DNA of 64,000 bases, from contig OZ034968.1 in NCBI GenBank assembly GCA_964030785.1, forward strand, positions 25,981,686-26,045,685, given 5' to 3'. Below are positions 48,793 to 61,337 of this stretch, piece by piece. Both the position numbers and the translations under genes were made by a program. The stretch is from Siderastrea siderea. Taxonomy: Eukaryota > Cnidaria > Anthozoa > Scleractinia > Rhizangiidae. Under the pieces are notes generated by a model. It searched no databases, was not told the DNA's origin, and saw only the letters and a program-made list of their open reading frames with translations. The number at the start of each line of letters is the position of its first letter. Within the stretch, counting starts at the first letter, position 1.

Positions 48793-50351
48793 CGTAGGGT
48801 GGGGAAACCCCTACTTAAATATATGAATCAAAGCAAGGGTTTGCGTACGTTATTTTGGTTTGATTTTCTGCCTACGTCGTTTGTTAGTATTGGCCACTCT
48901 TGACACCCGTACAGTCAAGTTGAACGAGTTGAAATAATCACGTTTTCGTTGCTCCTTACTACATTTTACTTGTAGCTGTGATCGTGATAGTAGAGGGGGC
49001 CTTTTCGTCCTCTTTTCCCTCCTTCAACTCAGCCGGTAAATTCCGGTGTCATTCCTGTTCATTCCGGTTTATTCCAATGTTTCAGTAACGCTCATTGAAC
49101 TGAAATCCTTGATTTCTTCCTGTTTATAGCCATCCGCGAATTTACGGTTGTCATGATAAACAAGGGGGCGTTCTATTCCACTATATATATATTTATAACC
49201 ACAATTTCCTTCTGGATTAATTTTAGGGTCATCGTCTGTAAATAAATAGAAATTTACGAAAGGTCTTATGACGTATAGGGGAATCCCCGATCTCAATGAA
49301 ATGTTTTGCAATAGAAGGAATTTTAAACTGCGTAAGACTTAGACAACAGTGTGTCATATTGTTGCTTCCCTTCAAAGTCGATCCAAGCGGCTGTATGTCG
49401 ACTTATAAGGGTTCAAACTCAGATCAAGGTAACATTTCAAAACACATATAGTATTATAAGTACACACTTCAAACAAAATATCGACTACAAGGTTCGTTTT
49501 ATCATTTTGCTATCACCGGACGTGAGCGACGTGTGTTCCAAATCACTGGAAAGGAGTCGATCGACAGGAAAGTCTAACTTCGCGCTCACATGGTTATTTG
49601 TTGCATGGTAGTTTTTTATCCAAGCAATCTTTGACGTTGAAAGTACCGCGACGTTTTGAATCTGCTTTAGAACTTTGTTGATCATATTTCAACAGCACTG
49701 TGGCTACAAGCATACGTATTAGCGCCGATGAGAATCACCGTTATATAAATTCATTTTCTCCTGTAAGCAGTGGTTCGTTGCTTGAGCTTATTTGTGAGAT
49801 GATTTGTCAGTTTATATATTTGTTGTTCTTAAATGTTAGGGAACCAAAATGTCCGTTTATCTACCACTTCGTTCCGCCCTCCGTTCATCCTTCCATACGC
49901 CCCCAACGTCTTGCTGCATCATCTCCGAGTATTTACATACGGCAACCTAGTTCCCAGGGTCTTGCAGGGGAAGAAGGGAGACTTGTAAGAAAAAGCTTGC
50001 AGAGGCCGATGAGTGAAACAGGAACGTAATACATTTGTGAGTTACAGTTCTACTGCTGTAGGCAGAAACTAATTACGAGCAAAACAAATATGGGACAAAT
50101 ATTCAGATTATTTATTTCTGAGCAGTGACGCTGATGCAGATTTAATTGATGGTCATTCAGCCGTTTGCCTTCGTTGCTATAACAACAATGACGTCAGTTT
50201 TAAACGGCTTCGATTTTTAACTAGCATGCACTATTTAGATACACTTCTATAAATTAAGGACGAAAGTAGCCACAGGATTTGCACTAAGGAATTAATCACT
50301 TCATTCTGTGTGTTCATAGGCGTCATGGCAGGAGAGTTAGAGCCTACTATA
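48793..50351 (+). repeat. Upstream copy of a 1.55 kb tandem duplication (gene D promoter side)
   Basis: It matches 50352-51890 over most of its length, for example GTGGGGAAACCCCTACTT, GGGCGTTCTATTC, AACAAAATATCGAC, CCACTTCGTTCCGCCC, ACATACGGCAACCTAGTTCC and GAGTGAAACAGGAAC. It ends inside a copy of the gene D start: ATGGCAGGAGAGTTAGAGCC at 50325. Divergence is clearly visible, so it is not an assembly copy. Confidence 0.85.
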
Positions 50352-51890
50352 ACCGATAGTGGGGAATCCCCTACTTATCTATATACGACTCAAAGAAGGG
50401 TTTGCGTGCGATCCTTCAGCTTGATTATCTGCCTACTCATTATTTGCTGGTATTGGCCACCCTTTTCGGTCTCATTGTACAAGTCAGTGAACAAGTTGGA
50501 ATAATCACGAAGTAGCTCAAGTAACTTGTTTTGAACTGCCGCTTTCGCTGCTTAATGACTGCTTGAGCTCCCTACTACATTTCACATGTGGCTGTAATAG
50601 TTTCTTTTCGCCCCTGTCCCTCCTTCAACTCATCCAGTAAATTCCGGTGTCATTCGTTTTCATTCCGGTTTATTAATTCTGGTGTTTAGTAACGCTCAAC
50701 CAAAACGCATTTGAAAATTTTGCTCCTGTGAACCGTCGGGGTCAGTTTCCGTTTTGCTTAAGACTGCATGGTGACTGTCGCTATAGTTGTCAAGATAAAC
50801 ACGTGGGCGTTCTATTCTACTGTATGACCACAGCTCTCATTTCAATTGATTTGCATATCATTTTGAGGAAATCAATCTTAAACTGCGTAACACTCAGACG
50901 ACGGCGAATCCAAGCGGCTGCTAGTCGACTTACGTTTACAAGGGTTCAAACTCCAATCAAGGTAATATTTCAAAGCACTTATAGTATTTTAAGTACAGAC
51001 TTCAAACAAAATATCGACCACAAGGTTCGTTTTATCATTTTCCCACCGTGACGTGAGCTACGTATGTTCAGCTCAGTATAGACTGCCCCGAATCACTACA
51101 AAGCAGCCGATCGACAAGAATGTCTAAAGGTTCTAGCAAGTCACCTCCGGAGATTTGTAATTTTGCACTCAAAAACGTATATGCATATCACAGTTTTTTT
51201 TACACAAGCATTCTTTGACGTTGGAAGTTCTCGACATTTTCTGATCTGCTTATTTTGTTGTTCATATTGTGGCTCCATCCGATACGTTTGCGGCCAATGA
51301 GATTCAGCGTTGTATGCATATTTGATGCAGTGGCTCGTAGCTTGAGCCTATTTGTGAGATGCAGGACTTGTTGTTCTTAAATTCTAGGGGAGGTTTATTT
51401 ACCACTTCGTTCCGCCCCCGTTCATCCTTCCGTACGCCTCCATTTTCCTATTGCATAACATACGGCAACCTAGTTCCCAGACTCTCGCTCCAGGGAAGGG
51501 AAGAAGAGAGATCCGTGGGAAACAAGTTGAGTGAAACAGGAACTTACATCAGTTCAGTGAGTTGCAAGATTGTCATTGCAGCCAAACAAGTATGCTGCAC
51601 GGATTCTCAGAGAGTTTTTTCCGAGCAATGACTATGCAGATTTATTTCGTTCATGGTCAATTGGCCGTTTGCTGTCGTTGCTATGTCAACACTAACGTCA
51701 GCGAAGTTGGACGGTCTCGATTGTTAACTAGTAATTATCTGTATCACAAGCTATGCGTTCTGACCTTTCATGGAACGCTGCCTACCAAGAACGTAAACGA
51801 AAATAGCTACCAAATTTGTACTGGTGATTTAATCAACCTCTTTTTCTTTATTTCACAGGCCTCATGGCAGAAGAGTTAGAGCTTACTATA
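50352..51890 (+). repeat. Downstream copy of the 1.55 kb tandem duplication
   Basis: It is the partner of 48793-50351 and runs into the intact first exon of gene D (ATGGCAGAAGAGTTAGAGCT at 51864). The duplicated unit therefore covers the upstream region, an acceptor site (cag or tag before GCSTCATGG) and the first nine or so codons. Confidence 0.85.
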
Positions 51891-52288
51891 ACCAACTTCC
51901 AGAGATGCCATGTACAGGGCATATTTTACCGCCAAAACGTTGGCTTTTTGAGTCTTCACTCATCCATGATGACACCCTGTTATCCTTTATCTGGCCCGTA
52001 TGCTGCGATAACTTATCGGCTGGGAATTGTCAAACGCCTGAGTGACGAAATATGGAGTTGTGACATGACACCCACGGCAGATGGCTTCATCGTTGTAAGT
52101 CTTAGAGGGACTTTTAAACCTTCGCTAATTTGTTCTGGATACTTTCAATTGACTCATTCATTTTAAAAATATCACGATTTATCATAGCTGAATACGACTG
52201 GGCAGAAGTGTAAAGAGTGCGGTTACAGTGTTGAAATACATACATACGTACATACATACATACATACATACATACATACATACATACA

Positions 52289-52322
<34 letters not shown>

Positions 52323-55300
52323 CATACATACATATACATCAGTTACAGAGTTAAAAATAAAAACTGATTTACATGTTTGTCGTGTGGGAGTACGAGGCGG
52401 ACATAAGGCGTTTGATCTCATCATTAAACTTTGGAAACTTAAACTTGGAAGGTTATTCCACAACTGTGTCCCACTGAAGCAGAAACTGCGTTTTAAAAAA
52501 TCAGTACGGGGCTTGGGCAGAGCAAATTTGTTTTCCTTGTCTCTTAGTCCGTAGTCTGTGCTGAAACTTGTAGATTTAAATGTTTAAACCTAGAAAATAC
52601 ATTTCGACTCCTGTCTTCTTGTCCTGATCCATTTTTCTTTCTTTAATAAGAACAATGGAGAATATTTTATAACAATCCACATCTCACCGCCTGTGCCTGA
52701 CGTTCAAGACCACAATTTTCATCTGCTACACGAATCCATGGGCGTTATTACAGTTCTTCTTCCGTCCACGAGACCTCAGATGTTTGAAATTACAGTCCAG
52801 CTTTTTTCAACCAACGGAGGCCGGGATACCTGTGTATCCTATATAAAAAAGAGAGCTTCTGTTCCAAGCCCCAGGCTGGAAGAGTACCAAGAGGGACCTG
52901 GAATTGAATACCCGATCAAGAAACACAGACCGAACGGTTAGTGACTTTTGACATTCACGGACCTCATTGAATCTCTGAAGGCTCGGGTGGGGGGGGGGGA
53001 TGTTAGGTGTGAATTCTTGCCAGATATGAACCTTGATAGGAAAGATTTGAGCTTACGGCTCAAGTGTGACTTTCGGGTGACTTAACTGAGAGGTTCCTAA
53101 ATACTTTCGTGTTTATGTATTCGTAGCCTCGTCGCGGAAAAAAAGGTGTAATTTGTTATCAATCTTGCCTTGTTTTGTCATCAAACATTGTAAATTTCAA
53201 CTGAAGTTTGAATATGCCTAAGGCGAGCGTGCACACCCTAACCGTCCACCAGAAAATAGTTTTTTGAACTGTTGGGTTTCCTCAACAAACACACTCGGGG
53301 TTTGACCACTTGAAAAGTGTGGGTTAAGTGAGCCCTAGAAAAAAGGACTAGACAACATGCGTAATGGAAACGCATAGGATAAAAGGCATCCTACCCATCT
53401 ATCATAACCATAGCTAGGGAAGGTTTTGCAAGTACAATCGTTTGCAAGGGTGTTTATTTTTTTTTTTTACTACATCGTAGACAACTTTATTTTACTTTCA
53501 CTTGTTCTCAGGTATGTGGAGCAGTGCAGTAGGAATGGGGATTGTCAAGCATTTTCAGCGTCTGGCAGATGACGGTGAGTTATAACAAACTTTTTTTCCG
53601 TGCAGAGTATGAATACAGATTTAAACTGTTTCTTTTAACTTTTATTGTTATTATTTTGTGAATAATTGCCTCTTTTAGGAACACGGGTTCTATTCATGGA
53701 AGCCTTGGAGAGGCTTGAAAAACTTGCTGACCGTCGTCCACGCTTCATAGATCTGATGCCATTGGCATTGTACGAGGTTGGTACATGCCAAGTTGATAAT
53801 CTTGCGCCTTATCATTTTTTAATTAAAAATAGAACCTCTTGTTACCGCTCCAATCAATCTCAATCAATCTCGTCAAGTTTTCACAACGGATATTTTCATA
53901 ATGGTCTTTATCTTGTGTATCATATTTTTTGTTTTCTTTATAGCTTTCTTTAAGATACGAGGTTGAGTAAAACGACTTTAATTAAAGAAAAGGAAGAGTC
54001 AGTTTGATATTAAACTAACCTCTTCCTTCTTCTCTTCTCCTTTGAAGCTGGCCATGCTGGATTTACATGAGAACAGGATTGAAGAGGCAAAGCAACATGC
54101 AAAGAAAGCATTGGAGATATCAAAAACGTACGAGTCCACTAACCATCGCTACCTACTTTCCAAACTGAAGTATGTAAAGTCAGCACTTGCCCGCAGAGGG
54201 GGCAACTATGCCGAGGCCAAGGAATTACTCGACGATTCTGTTGAGGTGAGAACAAACCGAATAAGAATTATTGCAAATAATTGTTATATTTTCTCCATCG
54301 TCTTTAGTTTCCATAAGGTGTTCTTGCAGTCCTTTTTGCCTCGTGACAAGGGGGCTATTTTTCTAACACGGTGGGGCCAAACCACCCCCCAAATGGGTCA
54401 TGAAATGTCCGGTTTTTTGGTTAATTTTTAATAATTTTGTTACTTTTCATCATTTCTTTACCAAACTTGGTAATTTGATATGGGTCTTTGTGCCAAACAA
54501 TTTGACATGAATGGTGATGCCAAATGTCAAATTATGACGTCATAAATGGTGACGTCATATTATTCTCTAAAATAAAATTTTAGAATTTGTAAATTTTTTC
54601 TAGTGTTTTAGAAAGAACACGTCAAGAGGAGTTGAATGCTGAAAACAGTTTGTCGATGTGACAAATAATGGATGAGATATGGCATTTTAGATTTTGAAAA
54701 TTTCACAGTCTCAAAATAGGGTCCCCCCCTTGTGTAATACGCTTGAATTTAAGTGTTGTTTTGTTGCGTCAACGACACCATTTAAGTTGCAGATAAGATG
54801 TCTTAAATGACGGAAGCTAAATGAAAAAGAAAAACTCGTAAAAAATTTTTCCTGCCAGAGCTAGAGCCCCCAAACCAGTTTTGTGACGTAATTAAGTGTC
54901 ACGTGATCAATTATGCACTTGCTAATATTATCGTTTTCAAGCCAAAAACTTAAAATCTAAAATGATACGATTTTTTGGAACAACAAGAAGTCCATTTTAC
55001 CAGATTATTAGCTTGCATGGAAAAAAACTGTACAAAAAAGATCAACAGGGTTGTTTTTAGAAGAAAAGTATGGTTCCGGGGGGGACACTTTAAATGTCTT
55101 TAAATTGCCATAACTCAAGATACGTTTGTCTTAGCGAGGTACGGTTTTCAGCATTTTACTCCCCTTGCCAAGTTCTTTCAGATGACATAACTTTTTATTT
55201 CAAATTTGAAATTTTCAGTTAACTCGTTTTGTGACGTCAGCCATTATGACGTCACAATTTGGCCTTTTTAGTCATTCTCATACTTAAAGTAAATTGGGCG

Positions 55301-57769
55301 ACAACCCAAGGTTTTTTGCCAAGTTTGGAAAAGAAATATGAAAAAGAAGCAAAATTAGTCTAAATGACCCATTTCGGGGGTGGTTTGGCCCCACCGTGAA
55401 AGATACCGTGGTGCTGCTGTCGTCGATGGTTTGGTATCAGCTGAGGTGATATTAAGGTGAATTGGCTACCGTTAAAGAAAGAGATCGTAACGAGATTTTC
55501 AAAGACATTCAAAGAGGTTCATCGTAAAGAGATTCAAAGGTGGGCTTTTCGAGCATTAGTCCTTAGTCAAATAGTGATAATTCACCCCATTATCAATTAG
55601 ATTACTGACAGCTATTGTCTGGAGATGGTGCTTTTTTTTTCTTTCTTAAGAAATAAGTAATATTAACGGGGTCCCAAAGAGGCAAATCGGGAACTGATCC
55701 GGCTATCGTTTGCACTGGGAAATGGGATTTGAGGCACCGGAACTGGGATTTACCAATGGAAACCTGCTACTGGGAATGTGATTTTGACCGAATTAGAATT
55801 GGCAAATGGGTTTGGAAAAACCTTGGGCAGTGATTATGGGGTCTATGCCGTCCCCCCTCCCCTTTCAGACCCTCCAGTAAGAATTGACAGTCACCTCATT
55901 TTTAAATTTGCTATACAAATTCAAGGCTTCCTTGGGTGTTCGGTATTCTCTTTAGGTCAGCAATCGTCAGCTCTATAAAAGAAACAAATACTCAAATTTC
56001 TAGAACTAAGAGAAGATTTATGCATCACTTTATTTAAAAGAACCTACTGTACGTCACGTTAATCGAAGTGGAACATGACATTTCTGTCAATGATTGTGAT
56101 GACTCAATATTCATGCCTTTATTTGTATCCTGTCTTTAAGCTTCTCTTACCATGTGCTGCGGGCGAAGAAACAGCAGAGAACAGATATTTCATTGCATCA
56201 TATTATGTGGAAAAATCTGCCAAAATTGGGATCACAGACCACGAAGAAGCCACTACGGAAAGCTGTTTTGATGATGTCGAGCATCACTTAAACGCCGAAA
56301 CCCGTCCTATAACAAACCGTTTCCAAATCAGATCGAAGAACAGGCAAGTGGCATTCTACGTGAAGTCCTCCAGACATGTCAGAAACCTTGATGCTCAGAT
56401 ATTGGTGTCTGAACAGCATATGGAGAAAGCGTTCACACTGATCAGAGAAATAGAGGATGGTCTTTTGGTGTTTTACCCTAAGAAGCCACTCTTAAGTTTT
56501 GACATCGTCAAGACTGATTACTACATACGGAGAGGGAACTTTGAACAAGGTAAAGGGGACTTTTAGGAATATTGTCGTTAGATATTCATTCACCATATAA
56601 CCTTCGTAGGAAATATTTCTAAACCATAGATTCCAACTTTATCCCCTGTCTCTGCTGGTTTTGCTTGAAGCGTGCCGCTCTTCCCCCTCTGGATCCCATC
56701 TGGATCCCCTTCCCCCTGGATCTCCCTGGATCCCCTTCTTTCACTCTAGAAGATCCCCATCTGGACCGCTTTCTGGACCCCCTGTTTTTTTTTTCTGGAT
56801 CACTATACTATTTTAAATAGACGTTTACGATGCCTTAAGTATATTTTCAGTATTGAAGTTAAGTCAAGAAATAAACAAATAATGAAATTAATTCAACCAG
56901 TGCGTCTCTGGAATAAGAGTAAGTTTGCCTAAGGAATTGCAAACGTAAATCTTGTAAACGGATTACGTTTCAATCAAAAGAGGTTAATAAAAGAATCAAA
57001 TAAATTCATTCCCTAACTGGCTCCACAGGGCTCCCGTGCTCTGACACCCAATTACAAATTGAGTCTCCAGGCCAACCATTCCTCGAGGCATTGCCTATTA
57101 TCGTATTAAGTTCTGGTTGGGAATGCTTTCCCCTTCCAAGTCATCAGGCTAGGTCTTCTGCTCATGTAGCTTCTTGTTCTTGATTTATCATTAGACTCAA
57201 AACCACCTGACAGTAAAACGTAATGATCCTTTTTTCTCTCTCTTGTTCTGCTGGAAATAGCGGAAATAAAGCCGTGAGACAGGGAATGGAAGAGCTTATA
57301 CGTCTTAGGATGTGTGCTAATTGCACACCTCAAAATGGGTTAAATGGGATACAGACAAAAGGGATCAATGGAAAATAGACAAACGGGGTATTTGAACGAA
57401 AGAACTCACTGACATTGAATCAGAAGTTGCGGCACCAAAAATGTAATTCAATTCTGACACATTTTTTAATTACAAGGAGTGAATTGCGTTATCTAGACGT
57501 GCTACCTTGAGTAATGTTTGTGAAAGTCCAAGTGAATTATTGTAAGCGTTACAGCCGTCTTTTTTTCCAGCTACATAGGTAATACTTGGTATTGCAAATA
57601 AAGAAAAGGCCACTAAAGACCTCTCTATGTCGAACTGCACTATCCTGCTCTTTCAATAGGGATTGCACCATCAGAAGAAGCCCTCATGATTGCCAGAGAA
57701 AAGCAGTGGCGCGAATATGAACACGTTGCTTCTGAAAGGCTGAAGCTATGCCGCAGGGGACGTATATAA
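51864..57769 (+). CDS. Gene D: TPR-like protein of unknown function, paralogue of gene A
   Basis: Seven exons: 51864-52094, 52651-52936, 53512-53574, 53679-53776, 54048-54245, 56141-56549 and 57660-57769 (TAA), giving 464 residues. Intron phases 0,1,1,0,0,1 equal those of gene A, and aligned blocks include FQRLADDG/FQHLVENG (exon 3), the 66-codon exon 5, and GEETA-NR with VEKSAKIGIT/SEKASVTGIT (exon 6). Exons 1-2 look beta-rich; exons 4-7 look like TPR-type helix pairs (AKQHAKKALEISKTYES, YAEAKELLDDSVE). An acceptor (tttcacag) lies five bases before the ATG, so a 5' UTR exon further upstream is likely. No signal peptide, membrane segment or catalytic motif is seen. Such proteins often act as binding scaffolds, but the role is not known. 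The exon 4 donor (gttggt) is unusual but the phase demands it. Confidence 0.82.
52095..52650. other. Intron 1 of gene D with a (CATA)n microsatellite
   Basis: About 24 TACA units occupy about 52236-52335. I see nothing else in this intron. Confidence 0.9.
54367..55398. mobile_element. 1032-bp element with 36-bp terminal inverted repeats
   Basis: The ends CACGGTGGGGCCAAACCACC and their mirror, ending GGTTTGGCCCCACCGTG, match over about 36 bases with one difference. The interior has no coding frame but contains repeated 'tgacgtcat' stretches on both sides. No clear target duplication. It fills over half of intron 5 of gene D. Confidence 0.85.
56550..57659. other. Intron 6 of gene D
   Basis: It has a short degenerate repeat of CTGGATCCCC-type units at about 56690-56790. 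The frame at 57106-57333 has no family match. I see nothing else. Confidence 0.6.
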
Positions 57770-58481
57770 TACAAGTTGGAAGAAAATGCAACGAGACATC
57801 TGTATGACCAAGGACAAAGCTGTTATGGACTATAGTTGGAGGTAAATATGCTCGGATGTTTGCCTGCAGGCCGTTTTCATCTCGGCCTAGCTAGATGCCA
57901 GCTTTGAATATCAACACCGACACATGGCGAACGCTAGCAACAGGAGCAAAGACAGCGGTTTTGTCGAGATGAAGTAGAACTGAGGGTGAACAGGCCTGGG
58001 CAACAGACGGTAGTGTCAATTCATCAGGATGAGCCGCGGAAAAAATGTTGCATCCATGCTTATCATAGATCAGTGCAGCACTTGTATTTTAAAAGGCGAC
58101 CTTGATAATGTGGTGTGTATATTTTACTACTAGCTGCATGATGGGATAAACATAGGAAATTAACTATTAAAAAAAATTATTATTAAAGGAAAATGATGCT
58201 GATCAGCCAAAAAAAATGCTAATAGAGTTCACGAAAAATAATATGCTCTCGTAATCGATGTTACATACTAGCACAGTGATTATGCTGTATATGCATGACG
58301 CGAGCATCGTGATTATCGTCAAATTAAAGCGCTGATTTTTTCTTGCTACTGTATCAGGATATCAACTCAATACCTAATATTATAATTAACTATTTATCTT
58401 GATAATCTAGGGATAGACTACAAAATAATTTTAAAAATAGGGCACTTATTCCACTCCCCGGCAACTTTCCGTAGGCTAACA

Positions 58482-58903
58482 CCCCGGGGGGTGGGGCACT
58501 CAGCAGATGCTCGGGTAGGGAGGTGCAGCCCGGTTGTATAAACCGTGACCCTGCTTAAGACAAAAGTCTCTGGTTTTGCTACCCTGTTTAAGACATAATT
58601 TAGATTTTTCGTAACCTGTCTAAGACTTTTAACCCGACATCATACCCTCTTTATGGCTAGAATGGACTAGCCGGAGTCTGCTGTTATTTCAATATGCTGT
58701 ACATTGGCAAACGGTAAAAATTCGGCTTGTGATGAGGTTTCTGTAAGTAACGAATACATAAGGTCGTGTAACGATACCCTGTTTAAGACAAAAATTCATG
58801 AAGTCGATACACCGTTCAACTGAGACAAAACCCTCTGAAAACCATAGCCTATCGGGCCGCTCGTCCCCGTTAAGGCCATATAAGAAAGTACTTCCCGGGG
58901 CCA
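58482..58903. mobile_element. MITE with CCCCGGGG arms
   Basis: The left arm CCCCGGGGGGTGGGGCACTC is mirrored by the right arm AAGTACTTCCCGGGGCC. It is related in its ends to the element at 36567-37381. Repeated 'gtttaagaca' motifs occur inside. Confidence 0.55.
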
Positions 58904-59637
58904 ACACACAGGCAACTAGGCCCTTCCCAGCTTGCTGGCTTACAAGTTATGTAGTCCTCGATTTTGTGTCATAATTGCTGACTAGCATTACTCCTATTTC
59001 AAACACCTGTTTGACATACCCTCTTGTTTGCGCAGAATCGGAGAGCTTTCATTTAACTTGCTCTTCACTACGGGAACATCAAGAAGGTTCGTCGCCTTTA
59101 AGAAATTTGTAATAAATCGCCTTTACATGATGAGGTGAACGATAAAGACAAAAAAAAGCGTACTTATTGAGTAACATAATTAGAGCTAATTACAAACTAA
59201 TGAAAAGAATGACTTAAGTGCGCCTCTAAAATATCACGGAAAACTGTAAGAATAATAAATTTAACGATAAAACACTTAAGTGGTCCTTATTGTCGAAGTA
59301 ATATACTAAGAACGTGGTCGTTTGTGAAGCATTGAAGCCTGGGGCGACGTAAGGGGCGCATGCCATGACCGTCCATCGAGATCAATTCGCATACATCCAC
59401 TCATTAATGAGCACTCTGTATAGCAGCTTTTCCCTAAACATTTTTGCCGGTAAACTATTTGCCTAGTATCTTAAGTTTGTCATTCATAAATGGTTTAAAA
59501 ATAAAATTTTACGAAACATCATTGACATCAGATTTTGATCAAAACTCTGTACTTTCTGGCGAGTGTTAACTTAACCGAACAGTGGCGTTGAAAGCCGCAA
59601 CAAGATCTAAACTTTTTCCTTTTTTCACCTAAATGTG

Positions 59638-60069
59638 TTTAAACAGGGTCTGGAAGGGCATTCTCGGGATCCGGGATTTGACCAAAATACGGTGCGGGAT
59701 TCGGGAAAACGCAAAAGATCTTGCCGGGATTCGGGATTTGACTGCTACCAGGGAAGCGGGATTCCCCAAACTTTGGGCACGGGATGCGGGAGTTTGTTGC
59801 CTGTCTGTCGGGAATTCGGGAAATCGTCACGACCCAAATAAACGGTATAGCGGCAAACCAGGCGAACGCAAAATATCAATCAAAAGGGCCAATCTACGTC
59901 TTAAATTTATTAGCTTTTGCAGAAACTAGTCTTTTTTAATGTATTTTTGGGAAAGAAAAAACGGGATTCGGGATAGCGATGAAAAAGTGCGGGATGCGGG
60001 ATTCTCGTGAAAAAGGAGGGGGAATGCGGGATCAGGACCCCCCCCCCCCCCTTCCAGACCCTGTTTAAA
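59638..60069. mobile_element. 432-bp MITE with TTTAAACAGGGTCTGGAAGG ends
   Basis: The left end TTTAAACAGGGTCTGGAAGG and the reversed right end match base for base over 20 or more positions. The interior is dominated by CGGGATTCGGGA-type repeats, which create false frames on both strands. Confidence 0.85.
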
Positions 60070-60371
60070 TAGCTATGGAGCTGTTATTGGGGCCGTGCCC
60101 TGGAATGCTGACTTAACGTTGTGAAATTAAATTCTACCAGCCTAATCATGTTTTTCAAGTATTGAAAGCCAGAACTGATGTAACCTACTAAAAATAAACA
60201 AGCCTCCTGATTGTGACTGATGTGACGCTTTTTAATATCTCTTGAACTTTCAATTGTTCCATTGTTGCATAAAATAAAAGACTACACAAAGCCTTTAAAC
60301 CCCTCAAGAAGATTGGTTGTCTTTTCAATTAGATTCAAATTTCCTCTGTAGCTTTTACTATCAGTAGTCGG

Positions 60372-60710
60372 GTATAGAAATATTTGTAGACCATCGCAGT
60401 GACGATATTTCAACAGTTGAAAGAAGAAACCTGAAAAAATTCAGGCTTGAACGGGAATCGAACCCATGACCTCTGCGATACCGGTGCAGCGCTCTAACCA
60501 GCTGAGCTATCAGGCCAACTGGGAGCTGGTCAATTGAGAGTTCGTATTTCTCCCGTAGTTGGAGAATGAATGAATGTTAATATATGAAATAATCACATAT
60601 TTGAACTGCGGATTAAAGAAATATCGTCACTGCGATGGTCTAGATACGTTTCTATCTTTAATTCGCAGTTTAAGTATATGATTATTTCACATATTAACAT
60701 TCAATACACG
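60372..60710. mobile_element. Foldback structure enclosing a tRNA-like gene
   Basis: A perfect 24-bp inverted repeat (60388-60411 and 60618-60641, AGACCATCGCAGTGACGATA and onward) brackets a tRNA-like gene. A second inverted pair of about 56 bases follows (60571-60626 against 60650-60705, GAATGTTAATATRTGAAATA). Overlapping hairpins like this suggest a mobile or self-copying unit. Confidence 0.65.
60443..60516 (-). tRNA. tRNA-like gene, anticodon loop reads GGT (Thr-like)
   Basis: The minus strand folds into a cloverleaf: acceptor GGCCTGA against TCAAGCC (one mismatch), a perfect D arm GCTCAGCTGGTTAGAGC, an anticodon stem CTGCA/CGCAG with one mismatch, and a T arm ATGGG-TTCGATT-CCCGT. The seven-base anticodon loop CCGGTAT gives GGT, which would read threonine codons, but position 33 is C instead of the near-universal U. 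Both polymerase III boxes look good. It may be a true gene, a pseudogene, or a SINE-like passenger. Confidence 0.55.
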
Positions 60711-61337
60711 GGTAGTAGTTTGGGAAAACAAGAACGATACCTGTTATGAGTTCGCACAGAATTTTAAATTTTCTTTTTGCTGTAACTACTCTGACTACAG
60801 AAACACAGACTAAATTACCTATGACAGAGAAAAGGCTGTTTTACGAAAATGCGATTTTACAGTCAAACACTGTGTCCTGAGGATTAAATCCGTAGGACTT
60901 CGTCATGACTACAGACATGTCCTCTGTCCCCGTTCCTCGGTATGTCCTTACTTGTTCCAAACCCCCCAACGTTTTCGTTTTGTTTTTAAGTATCTCCTGT
61001 CAGATTGCCTACAAGAAAAGAGACAAATCCTCCGTTGTGTCGTATTTTAATGTGTAGCTCTTCGAGATTGTTTAACATTTAATCTGACAAACACTTAAGT
61101 CCGTGGTTTTGGTGACCCACCAATATTGGCTTGGTGATGATTCTTTTGTTTTTGTGTTTATCTTATTTGAATAACATGACAAACGCGCTGCCACTTGCCT
61201 TCGTGGCGTGACATTCGTGTTTGAAGCACCTGGCTTGGGCACCCATATCGGCACGTAGCATTTGCGGAAGAAATTGTGATCGTTCTTTGAGCATCAAATT
61301 TTAAAACGTTTATCGCTGCTGCAATTCGATCCGAGGG

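Larger units (their letters stand above)
57770..61337. other. Intergenic region between gene D and the aminopeptidase gene
   Basis: Two MITEs and a tRNA-containing foldback occupy parts of it and are listed separately. I found no exon in the rest. Confidence 0.6.

Noticed and set aside
52114..52554. Frames with MYVCMYVCMYVC or HTYIHTYI
   Set aside because: They are translations of a (CATA)n microsatellite.
59635..59929. Frames with CGGGATTCGGGA-derived repeats
   Set aside because: They lie entirely inside a MITE with perfect inverted ends.
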